A DNA stretch of 64,000 nucleotides from Reticulascus tulasneorum. Taxonomy: Eukaryota > Ascomycota > Sordariomycetes > Glomerellales > Reticulascaceae. Made by a program: the position numbers and the translations under genes. Positions 11,487 to 23,749 of this stretch are shown piece after piece (position 1 is the stretch's first letter; the number at the start of each line of letters is the position of its first letter). A model generated the notes under the pieces. That model did no database searches. It was not told the DNA's origin and was given only the letters and a program-made list of their open reading frames with translations. The stretch lies in contig LSAX01000005.1 of the NCBI GenBank assembly GCA_001557505.1, forward strand, positions 1-64,000, given 5' to 3'.

Positions 11487-12230
11487 TTAGATTTGCGCGA
11501 GGCCGCCATCGACGGCGACCTCGCTGGCAGTCATGAAGCTGCTGTCCTGGGACGCGAGAAAGGCAGCCACCGCCCCAATTTCCGCCGGGTCGGCCATTCG
11601 TTTGAGCGGATTGAGCGAGGCGAAGAGCTTCATGCCCTCTTCGCCTAAAGCTTCCTTTGCGAGCTCGGTCGCCGTCGACGCGGGCGACAGCACGTTTACC
11701 CGGATGCCGGTGCCCTTCAGGTCCTCCGCCCAAGTCCGCGCGAGGTTACGCACGGCTGCCTTGCTCGCGCCGTAAAGGCTAAATGCCGGGGAGCCAGTGG
11801 TACCGGCGCTCGATCCGGTCAGGATGATCGAGCCCCCTTGGCCCATCAGCGGCAGCGCCTTCTGGACCGTGAAAATCGAACCTTTCACGTTGGTGTCGAG
11901 GATTTCGTCGCAGTGCTCGACGGTAATCTCGCCAAGCAGAAGCTGGCTTCCCGTGCCGGCATTGGCGAAGACGATGTCGAGGGTTCCGCGCTCGGCCTTC
12001 ACCGCCGCGTAGAGGCGGTCGAGGTCGGCCAGATCGGAGACCGAGCCCTTCACCGCGCGGGCATTAGGCCCGAGGTCGGCTAGAGCGGCGTCGAGCGCTT
12101 CCTGTCGGCGACCGAAGATGAAGACGAAGGCGCCCTCCTCGATGAAACGCTTTGCCGCTGCGCGGCCGATGCCGGTAGCCCCGCCGGTGATAACGGCGGT
12201 CTTTCCACTCAGTCTAGTCATATTGTGCAT
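11487..12230 (-). CDS. SDR-family NAD(P)-dependent oxidoreductase, bacterial-looking
   Basis: The 247-residue product is a classical short-chain dehydrogenase/reductase. The cofactor-binding TGGATGIG motif is at residues 15-22, Arg-Arg at 41-42 after beta-2 suggests NADP(H), NAG is at 90-92, the structural Asn is in DTN at 114, and the catalytic triad is Ser140 (or Ser141), Tyr153 and Lys157 (YGASK). The C-terminal DGG matches family ends. Length is typical. The substrate cannot be told from sequence. The gene has no intron and is clearly richer in G and C than both flanks, with many gcc, gcg and gtc codons. Overall wording resembles proteobacterial SDRs more than fungal ones, so horizontal transfer is likely. 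The upstream region (12240-12420) is AT-rich and could serve as a fungal promoter. Confidence 0.92.
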   Translation of the reverse strand: MHNMTRLSGKTAVITGGATGIGRAAAKRFIEEGAFVFIFGRRQEALDAALADLGPNARAVKGSVSDLADLDRLYAAVKAERGTLDIVFANAGTGSQLLLGEITVEHCDEILDTNVKGSIFTVQKALPLMGQGGSIILTGSSAGTTGSPAFSLYGASKAAVRNLARTWAEDLKGTGIRVNVLSPASTATELAKEALGEEGMKLFASLNPLKRMADPAEIGAVAAFLASQDSSFMTASEVAVDGGLAQI

Positions 12231-13565
12231 ATTTTGTTAGAGTTGCACGGAAGCTGTTTGTTCCGTAGAGTTCTCGTAAGCTATTGTTCTGTATAGTTCT
12301 CGTATTTGATTTTGCTAGAGGAGAGGCCTTGCGGACACATATATATACATAATGTAGAACACTAGAATACCTGATTGCCTTGAGAATATAAATCCTGCTT
12401 TATAATAATCGAACCTGCGAACGAATTATAAATCGAAAATGACGTCAATATTAATATCACGGGCAGGATTGTCGCCGCTCCGAAGAAATGGAACGGAGCG
12501 GAGGAAAAGCTCGTACGCAGTTTGCCCTCAGATCTCTCACATCCATCGCCATTTACATAGTATCTCACTGTTGTGTCGTGATATTGTGGAACTCTTAGAG
12601 CCAGAGAACCTCGTCGTATGTGGGTTCTTGGGCTTGAAACGCATCACAGAGAGGCTTGATGCTTGCTCGACGATGATAAATGGGAACTGGACCCATCATC
12701 ATCGTGCCAGCCACAAAATGCCCGATAGAATCCTTCGGTGGGTGCCTGCTGCAGGCGGGAGTTCTTGTATGAGCTCTAGCTCTTGTGACACACAGATAAT
12801 GTGGATGTGATTCGCTCCTAAAAATTGCGGCAGCCCTCACATACTTTCTTTGTGTAGATCCTGACGAGGTTGGCGGGCTCTACGAGATACCGCTTCAGGC
12901 CGCTCCCCGAAGGGGACGGTGATGTCATTGGCCTGCTTCTACTAAGAGCAGCCAAGCCTCATATCGACTTTTGCGAAAGTGCTCCAGCAGAAGCAAGCCG
13001 GGCGCCTGCTTCGAATTATCGAAATTCAGGAGCTAATGTTGCCCGAAATCTGCTCACTAGTAGTGCGGGGGTGCCGTTGTACACTGATATTCGTCCTCTT
13101 GCGTGAGATATGATTTATGACCGAAAACGAGTGCAGCCTCCAGTGGCTCCAAGGCATTAGAACGCCTATTGGCCGACTCGCATTCGGTCGGGTTTGGTTT
13201 GGTTGTTCAACTTCGCTCCCGCTTCAGCTATACGACAAGAACATAATTGTCTCGAATACGATTACGGCATCACCCTGTTCCTGCCACTAATATACTAACA
13301 CGCCCTATCTACAAGACATTGGCGTGCAGACAAGCCAGGGCACTTTGTCGGTTCGTACTCGGAATAGTTGCATCTCTCATCAGGGAGGATAACCAATTTG
13401 TGTATTGTGAACAGTCCGCTAAACAAAGTATATATATTGGCGACGTCCCCGTCCTTTCCTGCCAGTCCGAGCAACAACCTACCGAAACTATCTTCTTCGT
13501 ACTTCTTCGTACTTCTTCCAGCCTTATTGTCAGTAAACGTAACTGAGTGACGCACGAACCTACTC
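12231..13565. other. Intergenic 1.3 kb, probable divergent promoter region
   Basis: Lies between the divergent SDR and cupredoxin genes. Small frames at 12439-12810 and 12870-13106 show no family features. Confidence 0.5.
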
Positions 13566-14309
13566 ATGACTCTCATCAGCAAACTCGCCGCCGGCCTAGT
13601 TGTCGCAGCCACTTTCACAAGTGCCAAAACTATCCGGATCGACTCTATCGACATGGCTTTTGTTCCTGAGACTGTTACTGCCGGCGCCGGTGATGTCCTC
13701 GAGTTCCATTTCCTTCCGCACAATCACAGTGTCGTCATGGGTGACTTTGAAAACCCTTGCCTGCCGGCCAAACCAGGCGGGTTTTTCTCTGGCTTCTTGC
13801 CAGTCAGCGAAGGCGAGCATGTGAGTCTTCGTTTCGTGTCCCGGTGACCACGTACAACCTTAACCAGTGCTCATGCTCTTGGGGACGAGCAAGGTGTGTC
13901 AATCTTGAAAGGACACTTGGGCTAACAATCTCCGCATCAGCCCCTGGCATTCCAAGTCACAATCAACGACACCAACCCCTTGGTATTCTACTGTTCCCAG
14001 AATTTTCACAGCCACTGCCAAAGTGGCATGGTTGGCGTGGTCAATCCAACAAACGAAACGCTCCTCACTAAATACAAGGATGGGGCCGCAGCTCTCATGG
14101 CTGCCGTGTCGCCGCCAGAGGTCTTTGGCGGTGTTCTCGTTGCCTCAAATACGGCTGCCACCTCGTCTTCATCGTCGGTGGCAGGCCCGTCAAGAACCTC
14201 GACAGCTCCTTCGCAGACATCATCCACCGCTACTGGCGCGGGAGAGACGACCAAAGCTTATGTCGGGGTTTGTTTTGCAGCTGCCATTGCCGCATTGCTG
14301 CTCGGTTAA
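13566..14309 (+). CDS. GPI-anchored extracellular cupredoxin-like serine-rich protein
   Basis: Exons 13566-13820 and 13941-14309 flank a 120-bp intron (donor gtgagt, CTAAC branch, acceptor catcag) and give 207 residues. Order: signal peptide (1-20, ending TSA|K); cupredoxin domain with candidate copper ligands His54 (in PHNHS), Cys103, His110 and Met115 (the CSQNFHSHCQSGM block), and a probable disulfide Cys65-Cys111; Ser/Thr-rich stalk (about 155-185); hydrophobic tail (about 190-207) typical of a GPI signal. The family is common on fungal cell walls and is often annotated as extracellular serine-rich protein. A role in copper binding or redox at the wall is inferred. All four ligands are present. 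Confidence 0.9.
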
Positions 14310-14660
14310 ACATGTAAGCACGTCTCATCGTCGCAGGCGGATGTCGGCGGGATGCACGGTTGGATTTCCCACTTTAGGAGCGCCGCCTAAAATGGGCGAT
14401 GTGAAGCAAGCAATTGAAACGTCGCGATGCGCTTCGGTGGTAGAGGGTGCAAGAGAGTGATTTTGTTCTATATACCGGGCTGGCAAGACTCAAATGATAC
14501 AATTAAAGGCATGAACTCGTTTTGCGTCAAGCTGCACTGTCTTTGGGGCTTGATAGCAGAGCCTCGACCTCTAACATTAGTTATCGTTATAAACGTGGTT
14601 TATAGGTTTTTTTTGTATAGTGGGAATAAGGTTTGGTCCGTACATCAGAAACGTCGTTTA
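14310..14660. other. Intergenic, transition to AT-rich block
   Basis: No gene seen. Base composition falls to very AT-rich within about 200 bases after 14600. Confidence 0.5.
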
Positions 14661-14944
14661 TAAGTTAACTCCAACCCTACCAAACCTATATACATAGAGC
14701 CCTAAATCATTTAAAATAGGTTAAAACAAACTAAGAACTATGGCCTAACTGATCTCCTAAGCGTTAGCCCATTTGATTACGTTGAATATTAAGTTTTATA
14801 CATTGATTTGTTTATAATGTTAATATACGTAGAGGCCTACGTACATTTGTTAGTATTTAGGTAACTAACATAAAATTTTTATTGAATTGCGAAAGCAAAT
14901 AAAAGAATATACTAAAAGATGTCCGTTTTAATATGATTATATTA

Positions 14945-15065
14945 ATATATTATAAAGGGAAAATAGATGCTTAGGTAGTAGGTTAGAAGTAAATATATAA
15001 GCTTTATAATAATATGGGAAGGACTAGTAAGAATGAAAAATTTGATATTTGGGAATTAAATGGTA
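14945..15065 (-). repeat. Subtelomeric repeat copy 2 (inverted partner of 885-1010)
   Basis: Read on the minus strand it gives aatatcaaatttttcattctta and, further on, acctaagcatctattttcc, in the same order as at 885-1010. The differences are mostly transitions. Confidence 0.65.
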
Positions 15066-15331
15066 AATATCCTGCCCGTTAAGGCTAATTATTCAGTCTT
15101 AGACGATCTAAGGTAGTTAAATTATTAACGAATAATCTATTTAGTATAATAAGTTAGATTAGACTTATAAGCTAAATATAACTAATCTTATATTTTTATT
15201 AATTATCTAGGACTTTATTTTATAATGATATAATTAATATTGGTTATCTATTTAATTATATATATAATAATATCTAAATATTATAAAGTTAAAATTATAG
15301 ATTTTTATATAAAAAATAATATTTAATAAGG

Positions 15332-16788
15332 GAATTAATAAGGACGTTACACCAAATTGATTAGGACGTTATAACCTTAAAGACGTTACACTTTTAACCT
15401 TCCTTATTAGTTAGAAACTTTGTTAGCCTGCTAACTTATCTTACCAAAGGCGGTGAAACATTTATCCTTAACAATCAGCCTCTAAGCAAATTCTAACGTG
15501 GTGATATACAGCCTTTCATACCTATAAATATGAAAGATGGCTTTATAACGTTTACGTAAATTGTAATATGTAAGTATTATTTATAAGTATAAAAGGTAAG
15601 CTTATAACGGTGCTTACGTTAATTATAATATGTAAGTTGTAATATGTAAGTATTTATAAATTAAAATCTTTATTTATTAAGTATATTAATTAAATATAAC
15701 TAGATAATTCTATCTTTCTACGATTACGTTATTCTTTAGTTATTACTTTTTACTATGATAGACCTTATTTATATTAATATTACCTCTTTATCGCTTAATA
15801 TCTCTTATTATGATTATAATCTCTATATACTTAGCTAAGTCTTATATTTACTTATTTATACCTTAATAGTCTTCTTATATCTAAATGTTAACGTTTTTCT
15901 TTGGTTAGACTAACTATCTTATGGCTGGCTGGCTTTATTAGCCTAGCAGACGGCTAGAATTATCTTATTTAGACTTCTAAGTAGTCATCTTCGACGTTTA
16001 GCTTAGCTATCTAGAGGTTGACTAATTAGAAATAAATAATTCTAACGTTAACTTTTAACTATTAAAATTATATTTATAAATAATAACTAGATATTATTCT
16101 TTAATCGCCTACGAAGGTTGGTAATAATCTTTAGGTCTAAGATCTGCCGATATATGTTTATATTAGTAAGCTCTCATAGATATTATTATAGATAAACATC
16201 TTACTTAACAAAAAGCATTTTAATTATAAATACCTTATAAACTTTATGAAAGTAAAAGATATTAAGCTTAATTAATATAATATAATCTTTATCATAAACT
16301 CTTAGGTTTTCTAATTAGAGATTTGTTAAATTTAGAACACCTTTAAGTGTTTTTTAATATTACTTTATAATTAAGATAAGTCCTTTTTAAGATATTATAT
16401 TACATAAACCGCCTAGATATTCTACGTTTTTCCTTTAGTATTCTTAAGTTATAAAGATTTTATCTTATATATATTCTTAATAAAAACTCCTCTCTTAATT
16501 GTTAAATATATCTTAGATAGTTTTAACTAGGTAGTATAAATAGTTTATATCGTTAAGAAGATAACTTTTAATGTTATTATTATTAGTTTTTGTTTTAGAT
16601 GTTATTTAAATGTTAAAATTATGATATTTCTAGATAAAATAACGAGCTTATTATGCTTTTATGAATATATATATGTTATAAATATATATAATAATTATGG
16701 TTTAATTATCAAACTTGGTATATAGTAATACTTAGGCCTTTTCGTAGTCTTTTTTAGTCTTAATAAGTATTATAAGCTTTTATAATAT
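15332..16788 (-). mobile_element. MULE-2, 3' half of transposase with terminal repeat (RIP-degraded)
   Basis: Starts with a terminal repeat (15332-15420; gaattaataaggacgtta...) that is near-identical to the start of the element at 37634. On the minus strand, about 16100-16780 aligns by eye with the last third of the transposase of element A (motifs like KTIQDIFNNQE against KTIQDILTNQE), with stops at former Gln and Trp codons. It ends abruptly at 16788, where element A is inserted. Its missing 5' half matches the element at 37634-39705. Re-inverting the intervening 19.5 kb would rejoin the halves into one MULE of about 3.5 kb with inverted ends. Confidence 0.7.
16781..16788 (+). repeat. Half of target-site duplication TATAATAT (left flank of element A)
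   Basis: Does not match the right flank of A (TATACCTA). It is the exact reverse complement of the left flank of element B (ATATTATA at 39698-39705). Confidence 0.75.
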
Positions 16789-16879
16789 GGTAATTAATAA
16801 GGATGAATATTAAATCATTATAGACGAGTATATCTTAAAGATGAATATATAATAGGCCCTTCTGATTAGCCTAATTTTT
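16789..16879 (+). repeat. Left terminal inverted repeat of element A
   Basis: Matches the reverse complement of 20140-20230 along its length: ggNaattNataNgg, three GACGAGTA-type motifs, then ggcccttctgattagccta. Differences are mainly C/T or G/A. Confidence 0.85.
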
Positions 16880-19800
16880 ATTGTTAATATAGTTTATATT
16901 TTTCTTTTCTGCCGTTTTTTCTAATAGCTAGTTAGCTAATTACCTTAATTAATTAGTTTTATTAATTAACGTAATAACTTTTAAAGTTTAACCTACTATT
17001 TATAACCAAACTAATTATTTATAACCAAACCAACTTATATATAACTTCTTCTCTTATATAATATATTATCTACGATAATAGTTAATCTATAACCTAATTA
17101 CCTCTACCACTTCGATCTATTTTAAAGTTATTCTAAATACCTTTTTTAATATAACCTTCTTTAAAATCTAATTAATATATTCAAATTAAAAACCTTAAAA
17201 ATAGACTATCTTTTAAGACTAACTCTAAAAGTATATTTAGAAATAAACTATTAACTTCTAATATTATGATTAATATAAATAAATATTATAATATAAACGA
17301 TTATTTTACGTTTAATAATGTTTTTATAGCTTTTTTATAATGTTTTATAATTTAGCCGTAACTTTATAGATTTTAAGGACTTAATTAAGATCTTTTAAAT
17401 TTATAATATTTAAAGATCTACTTTAAGAATAAATTTAGAGGTTTATAAGTAGGTATATAATAAAATTAAACGTTTATTTTAAGCTTAGATAAGTTTGAAT
17501 ATATATTATAATAAGAAGTAATAAAGAGAGAGCTTCTCTTACTTAATATTAAAATTAAAAAGTTCTAATTAGTTATAACCTTTATATAGAAGGTTTTTAA
17601 GAAAGACTAAGAGTTAATAGCTAAAGTAGAATATAACGTTAAAATAGCTTAGAAATTATAAAAATAGGCGAAGTTTTAGTAAAAGAGATAAGGATATAGT
17701 TCTTTTATTAATATATCCTCTCCGTCTTAAGTTATATTATCTTTAATATTCTTATTATTAAATATAAAACTTTTTAATATTAATAAAAAGATCTTTAATC
17801 TTCTAATCTTTAGAAACTTAGCTAATATTATATAGGTTCTCTAAGATTAAGTTAACATATTTATAAAATTATATAATTATGATATGATTAGGTATATAAG
17901 TAATAACTAGAAAATAAAAACCTATATTAAGAAATATTAATATATCTTCTAATATGATCATTTTAGTTAATTAAAAATATCTAGAAATATTAATATTTAT
18001 AAACAAAAGTCTTAAAAATATAGTTATAAATAAAAGCTTATTATTAAGGTTTTTACGAAAAACGATAAACGGTAGACGTTACGAATATTCTTTTAACTAA
18101 AATATAATTAATATAATTATAAACTTAGCCTAACTTTATTTATATATTTAGTTTATTACAAACTAACTAATCTTATTAAGATAATAATTAAGTTTATAAG
18201 TTAATAAGTTAGTATTTAAATATATAATATTATTAATATTATAAAAGATAAGTTTCCGGACTTAGTATATATTATATAAGATATCTATAATATTAAGATT
18301 ATTATAATTTATAATAAGCTTAATAATTTTAACTTAATAATTATTTTAATTAAGTTTTTTAATAAGAAGAAGGTTTTATATATTAAGAAATAAGATATTA
18401 ATAGCCCTTATCGTTTACTTGGTTTAATATAAACGTTTTTATATTATATATGAATATAAAGACGTTATCTAGAGGTTATTAATTTTAATAATATTTATAA
18501 AACTAACCGTTTTAAACTTTTACTTTTCTAGGTTATTAATTAGATTTATTTAAGATCTATTTTTAATATAGTTTTTAATCTAATTAATAATAAAAAGTTA
18601 AAAGGCTTTTAGTTCTTAATAAATAATATTTAATAACTAATTAGCTAATATAAGATCTAGCTACTTAATATACTTATTATAGACTTCGACGATTAGATAA
18701 GATCTATATTTATTATTAAATTTCCTAATATTTAATAATAATTTTATATTTATTATATTAACTTTAATATATCGCTAAACGTTAAAAAGAAATAGGTTAG
18801 GCCTAAATAAGGTAATAATGATAAAGATAATTAGGAGCTAGATCGTAATTATATAATTAGCTAACTAACTAAATTAGTTATTTTATTTATGATTCTTAAT
18901 TATCTTTAAGACGTTCTTCAGATATAGAATATCTATAATATTCGTAAAGATTAAAGCTAAGTATGATAAAGCTTAGATAAAGTTATATAATAAGTTTAAA
19001 AACTAGGTTATGATTTTATTATATTTATAAAAGACTTATATATTTATATAAGAGTAATAAGCTAAATATTTTATTAAGAAATATTAAAACTTCGGTATTA
19101 AGATAATATCTAAGACGAAGGTTAATAATAATAATATTAAAAATTATCTTCTTAATAAGATATCTAGCTTATATAAATTAGTTAAGACTATCTAAGATAT
19201 ATTAACTAATTAAGAAAATAAGTTTCTCTAAGCTTATAAAAATAATAAGGTGTTAATAATATATTAATATTTTAATATTATATATCTTAGTTAACTTTTT
19301 CTAATAATTTCCTCTAAAAGGTTTAATCTAATTGTTAAAAAATACTAGAAAGCTATGTTTATTATCTTAACTAGTTTGAACGTTAAGCTATAAAAGATTA
19401 ATCTTTATATAGAAAAGCTATATATTATATTAATTAAGCTTAGGGTTTTATATTATTATAAGATTTTAGAAAAGCTTAAATCTAATATTCTATTATTATA
19501 ATTAGAAATCTATCTATATTAATATTTAAGAATATCGTAGTTTAAAAACTAATATCTTTAGATATTAGACCTAAATATTACGATCTACCTTTACAGACGC
19601 TTTAAGGTTAATACCTTTTGACTTATATTAATATATCTAGATTTTAAAATACCTACTCTTTAATATATAAATCTTATATAAGATTCCTAACCGGTTATCC
19701 TGTCTTAAATAAACGCTTGATGTCCTAGGCGACCGAAAGGAAGCTAGAATTAGAAAAGCGTTCTTAATATAAATAATATGATAAATATATATATAACTAA

Positions 19801-20139
19801 ATAAAGGTTATAACTAAATATACGGAGATAAAGGTCATAATAAGAGATAAATAATAATAAGGTGGAGATATTACCGGCCCCGCGTTAAATAAGATCATCT
19901 CTCTGGTAAGATTAATAAGTAATAAGGTCTAGGTTAATAACTATATTGTTAGAGATATGTATTATAATTAATATATAGAAACTTAAATAATATTAAGTTA
20001 CATTCTATGCTAATTTACGTTATTTCGTATATACTAATTAGCGTAAAATGATTAAGTAGTTTTTCAAATTTAGAGTTAAGTATAAAAGTTAGCAATTGTT
20101 AAAATAGATATTCTTACCGCTTTGGCAAACAGCTATCAG

Positions 20140-20230
20140 AAAAATTAGGCTAATCAGAAGGGCTTGTTATATACTCGTCCCTAAGATGTACTCGTCCGTA
20201 GTGATTTGGTACTCGTCCCTATCAATTGCC
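20140..20230 (-). repeat. Right terminal inverted repeat of element A
   Basis: The best-preserved end. Three direct copies of GGACGAGTA (minus strand) are spaced about 20 bases apart, near the edge where RIP effects fade into normal DNA. Confidence 0.85.
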
Positions 20231-20238
20231 TATACCTA
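20231..20238 (+). repeat. Half of target-site duplication TATACCTA (right flank of element A)
   Basis: Exact reverse complement of TAGGTATA, which follows element B at 43147-43154, and unlike the left flank of A. Confidence 0.8.
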
Positions 20239-21288
20239 CACATCAAAATATCATAAAACTCGTTTAGTTAAACATACTATTCAACCATTTGTCATACCCA
20301 AGACCTAGCCGTGCCAGAACACCACATGACTAGGTTAGAGTACCCTAGATGTCCTTGTTAGGCATCTCGCTCAGACTTTGTCATACCTGCAAGTAATGGG
20401 AAAACGCCTGTCCAAATCAGCCAGAAGGAATGACATGGGCAACAGTTAGCAAGTTGGCGTTCATTGGCGGCGGAAACACTTCTGCGACCGCTCCTTCGGC
20501 GGGTATAATTGGCGTATCAGGATCCATTCGGCGGGTGAAGCAGCTAGACGTTGGCACCACACGTGCTTCATCTAGCAAGCTAAGTTTCGAGATCAGTTCC
20601 GTAAGACAGGCTGCAACTTATTCCCAAAGGTGCCTTGGCTGGACGAGCAAAATGACCATGCAAACCTTCACATCTGTATTAAATAATAATCCGCAACTGA
20701 GCTGATACATTCTACTTGGCCAAGGGTTCAGAGGGTTATTCGTAAGAACCGTCGCGAAATTCGAGGAAGTGGGGACTCGTACTGCCTTAAATCTCGGGCA
20801 GATCCGTCCAAGCCCAACTGCCCTATCCTCGCGCCAATTATGGCGCGAGCTTCGCCCAGATTGCCGGGGGAAAGGAAGGCTAGACCTAGATCGCGACCGG
20901 CGTTGGTTCATAGCGAGGATTCAAGGATCACGGAGGAAAAATAAGAGTTCTCCGGACATGGCCGCCCCCCCACCTACCTGTGAGGCTGTAAGCCAAATGC
21001 GGGGAAATAGACGTCTCATCTTTGGCGCGCTTGGAGTAACGGCTATACCCCCGGTAATCTCTGCGGCGACCCAACCTTTGGAGAGTTCTCTCTGTCCGGT
21101 GTTTCGGGGGATCCAACCCCGCCTTGTTAACCGTAGGTAACCCAGGACCCGTCAACCACGCCCGTCTGAATCCAACCACATCACCGGCTGCAACGTATAG
21201 AGCGGGACCAGCTGCGTGCCGCCACAGCCGTTATCTGAACTACACTCACGTCGATGCTCGGTGCCTCTATCGGCGCACCGAAAGGGCA
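20239..21288. other. Intergenic, no gene seen
   Basis: Normal base composition. It contains several frames of 80-120 codons on both strands without family features. It probably holds the promoter and leader of the next gene. Confidence 0.5.
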
Positions 21289-23749
21289 ATGAATGGGGAT
21301 ACAGCGCGGAAGCTACAATGTTCGCTATGTCAGCGAATGTTCAGGCGCACCGAACACCTACAGAGGCATGAGCGATCGCGTATGTGTTTTCCTCCCCAAT
21401 TGTGACATCATTATCACACGCGGCTCTGCTAACCGCGTCCATAATACAGACCGCAATGAGAAGCCCTTCTCCTGTAGTCATTGTAATGCTAGCTTCACGC
21501 GGAAGGATCTGGTCAAGGTTCACACCATGCGGCACCACAAAGATCTCTTGCCCAATGAGAATCCATACCCGTCTCTCGAGAATGTGCCCCCCGGTGATCA
21601 GTCCTTCGATGCGTTCTACCGACAAGATCAGAGTCCTTTGATGTGGATGCCTTCAGGACACGAAGGACGTTATGGAGAGCGTCTCAGCTTGGGCAATATG
21701 TTTGCGACTCCTGACATCAACCTTTTGCAAGATATTGCGGACGAAGCCCCTGGCGCCATGTCAGCCGACTTGGGGAGTGGAGACGATAGAGTTAGTCTAT
21801 CCGAAACGCTGCCACCGAATCTAGCTGCTCCTAGGACATCTCTAGGAACCTCGGAGCCTATTCCACTGAACTATGAGAACTCCTGGCGGGGCTCTTTCGA
21901 TGTCTCGGAAGCCAAAAGGAGACAGATTGCCGAGGTGATTGCACTGACAACCCATCTGGTGAGCAACGTTTAATAACGCTTCAGCAAAAAGCAGTGATCT
22001 GAAGGCTAACATCCCATCACAGACGCAAGCAGAAGGTGATATGACTCTTCCGTCTTGTATGGCGTTCCGCCGCTTCACCGCCGCCTATTTTGAAGTTTTC
22101 TCCACCAGCTTGCCCTGCGTTCACAGTCCGACTTGGTACGGAGACGAACAGCAACCGGCCCTCTTACTTGCCGTTGCCGCCATTGGCGCGGGAACATGCG
22201 GTAAGATTGCACTCAGCTTAGCTCTTCATCGCATGGCTCAGTCATGTCTATGGAACCATGTAAGCTGTCTGTGAGCCAATCCGCCTCCACGGGTTTTTGA
22301 CAGGGTCTTTAAGCTCCACCTATGCCATTTCAACCCAGATGGACAACCGCTCTGGGTTGCTCAAGCTCTCCTGCTCGTCATGATATTTGGAACATACAGC
22401 GGGGAACCGGCTGTAGTTAAAGAAGTGCTCCCATTTCAGGTGATCCTGGCTAGCGTATGTTCACTGCTAGTCGCTCCAGCGCATGAACTGCTTATGCTGA
22501 CGATACCCGCGCAGATTGTGCGATCTCGGCAGTTCACCCGAGGCTCTGGGGCTATCGAAAAGCAGCTTCCGCAAATGTCTTGGGAAACATGGATTGATAA
22601 CGAGTCGCGAGTCAGGTTTGTCATACCGATGGGTGAACTTGCGTAGCTATCGCTATCACGCAACGACAACTAATCCTACATATATAGGACAGCATTCGCA
22701 GTATACGTGTATTTCAGTCAACTCAGCCTTGTCCATAACCTACCCTTTCCGCTGGTCAACTCCGAGATCGATGCGGATCTTCCTTCGAGTGAAGAGGAAT
22801 GGCATGCTGCGACTTTGGAAACATGGAGTCGTATCCGAGAACAAGCAGCACCCCATCCTGTTCGGTTTAGAGACTCATTAAAACTTATTAGCGACCAGGA
22901 TGCAGTGTCTGTCGGATATACCCCTTTTGGCGCCATTGTCATGCTTCATGCCACCCTGCAGTACATGTGGCATATTCGTCAGTGCAATCACGGCAAGCCA
23001 GTATTAGCTCAAACCAACTACCTCGAACGCATCTTACATAGATGGGAAGCCATGACAGATATCGGCTTGCGACAAGGGCATCTTAGTAATAAAGCGCTCC
23101 CCCGGGCGTTGGAGCTTGATGGAAAGGCGTTGCTTCAGTCTGCCTACTTTGCACTTTATACAAATATGACTTACTCGACACTTCGGTTTCTCGACCTAGA
23201 CGCCGACGGTATGCAAGCAGCAATCCAAGCCTTTGTCGAGACCGTTCCCAGATCACAATTCACCAGCAGAGCCGCCTTACACAGCCTCGACGTCCTTCTA
23301 GTGATATCCAACGACGGCTTCATGTGGACCAATAAAATCATGACGGGTGCTTCCAGTTTTCAGTTCCACATCATCTCCTCGTTACGATGCTGTTAGTCTG
23401 CCTAGAATACTCCCAACTTGGCTTTGGCGCCAACTGATAATCCCTAGGCTTATACTTGAGTAAATGGCTCGAAAAGCTTTACTCCGCCGACGCCACTAGT
23501 TGGACAATTGACGAAGAACAAGTCATAGCTTTGACGAAGACTACCGTGCAGGAGATCGACATCGACCAAGAATACTTCGAGTTACCCCTGCATATACAGC
23601 TCCTTTTTGCATGGTGCTGCATTTTCAGGAGTGCGAGCCAATTTGGAATTGCACCCGCCTTTGTCCATGCTGTTTGCAGATATGCAGACCAGCTAAAAGG
23701 AAATAAATCGTTAGGAGACACACAGCTTCTCGGACTAATGGATAGGTAG
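21289..23749 (+). CDS. C2H2 zinc-finger / Fungal_trans transcription factor (two junctions uncertain)
   Basis: Predicted nuclear regulator. Exon 1 (21289-21379) encodes finger 1 (CSLCQRMFRRTEHLQRH). A 70-bp intron with a CTAAC branch leads to exon 2 (21450-21958), which has the linker RNEKPF and finger 2 (CSHCNASFTRKDLVKVH). Exon 3 starts at 22023. Further exons are near 22304-22439, 22515-22615, 22688-about 23300 and about 23449-23749. They encode the helical Fungal_trans domain (PF04082-like): FRRFTAAYFEVF, LLAVAAIGAG, SWETWIDNESRVRTAFAVYVY, and NLPFPLV. Two joints do not work cleanly. Between 22259 and 22304 the natural 44-bp intron breaks the frame and only a 33-bp intron keeps it. Near 23300-23370 the frame shifts before the LLVCLEYSQ stretch. 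The gene may be damaged, or I may have misread these joints. Confidence 0.75.

Larger units (their letters stand above)
14661..16788. other. RIP-degraded AT-rich block, left part
   Basis: Extremely AT-rich with TAA and TAG in every frame. It contains the inverted subtelomeric repeat (14945-15065) and the truncated MULE-2 half (15332-16788). No intact gene. Confidence 0.8.
16789..20230 (+). mobile_element. Element A: Hop-like MULE DNA transposon, 3.44 kb, RIP-inactivated
   Basis: Terminal inverted repeats of about 90 bp bound the element (16789-16879 and 20140-20230). Each end contains three spaced GGACGAGTA-like motifs. On the plus strand, a transposase is legible through many TAA/TAG codons that stand where CAA/CAG/TGG are expected. 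A DxTYKTNRF-like block lies near 18490. The block around 18680-18800 (DFDD.IRS..I.KFPN then three former Gln, then IYYIN) matches the MULE transposase core that carries the second Asp and the C..H signature. Length, long inverted ends and domain fit the fungal Hop-type MULE group, though the 8-bp target duplication is slightly shorter than the 9-11 bp usual for MULEs. The element has no intact frame. Element B is an inverted copy of almost identical length. Confidence 0.85.

Noticed and set aside
11439..12083. Plus-strand frames opposite the SDR gene
   Set aside because: Antisense shadows favoured by the high GC content; the minus strand has all SDR motifs.
14661..20230. AT-rich block as a centromere or origin
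   Set aside because: Its sequence is explained by RIP-degraded transposons with readable ends, and it lies close to the telomere.
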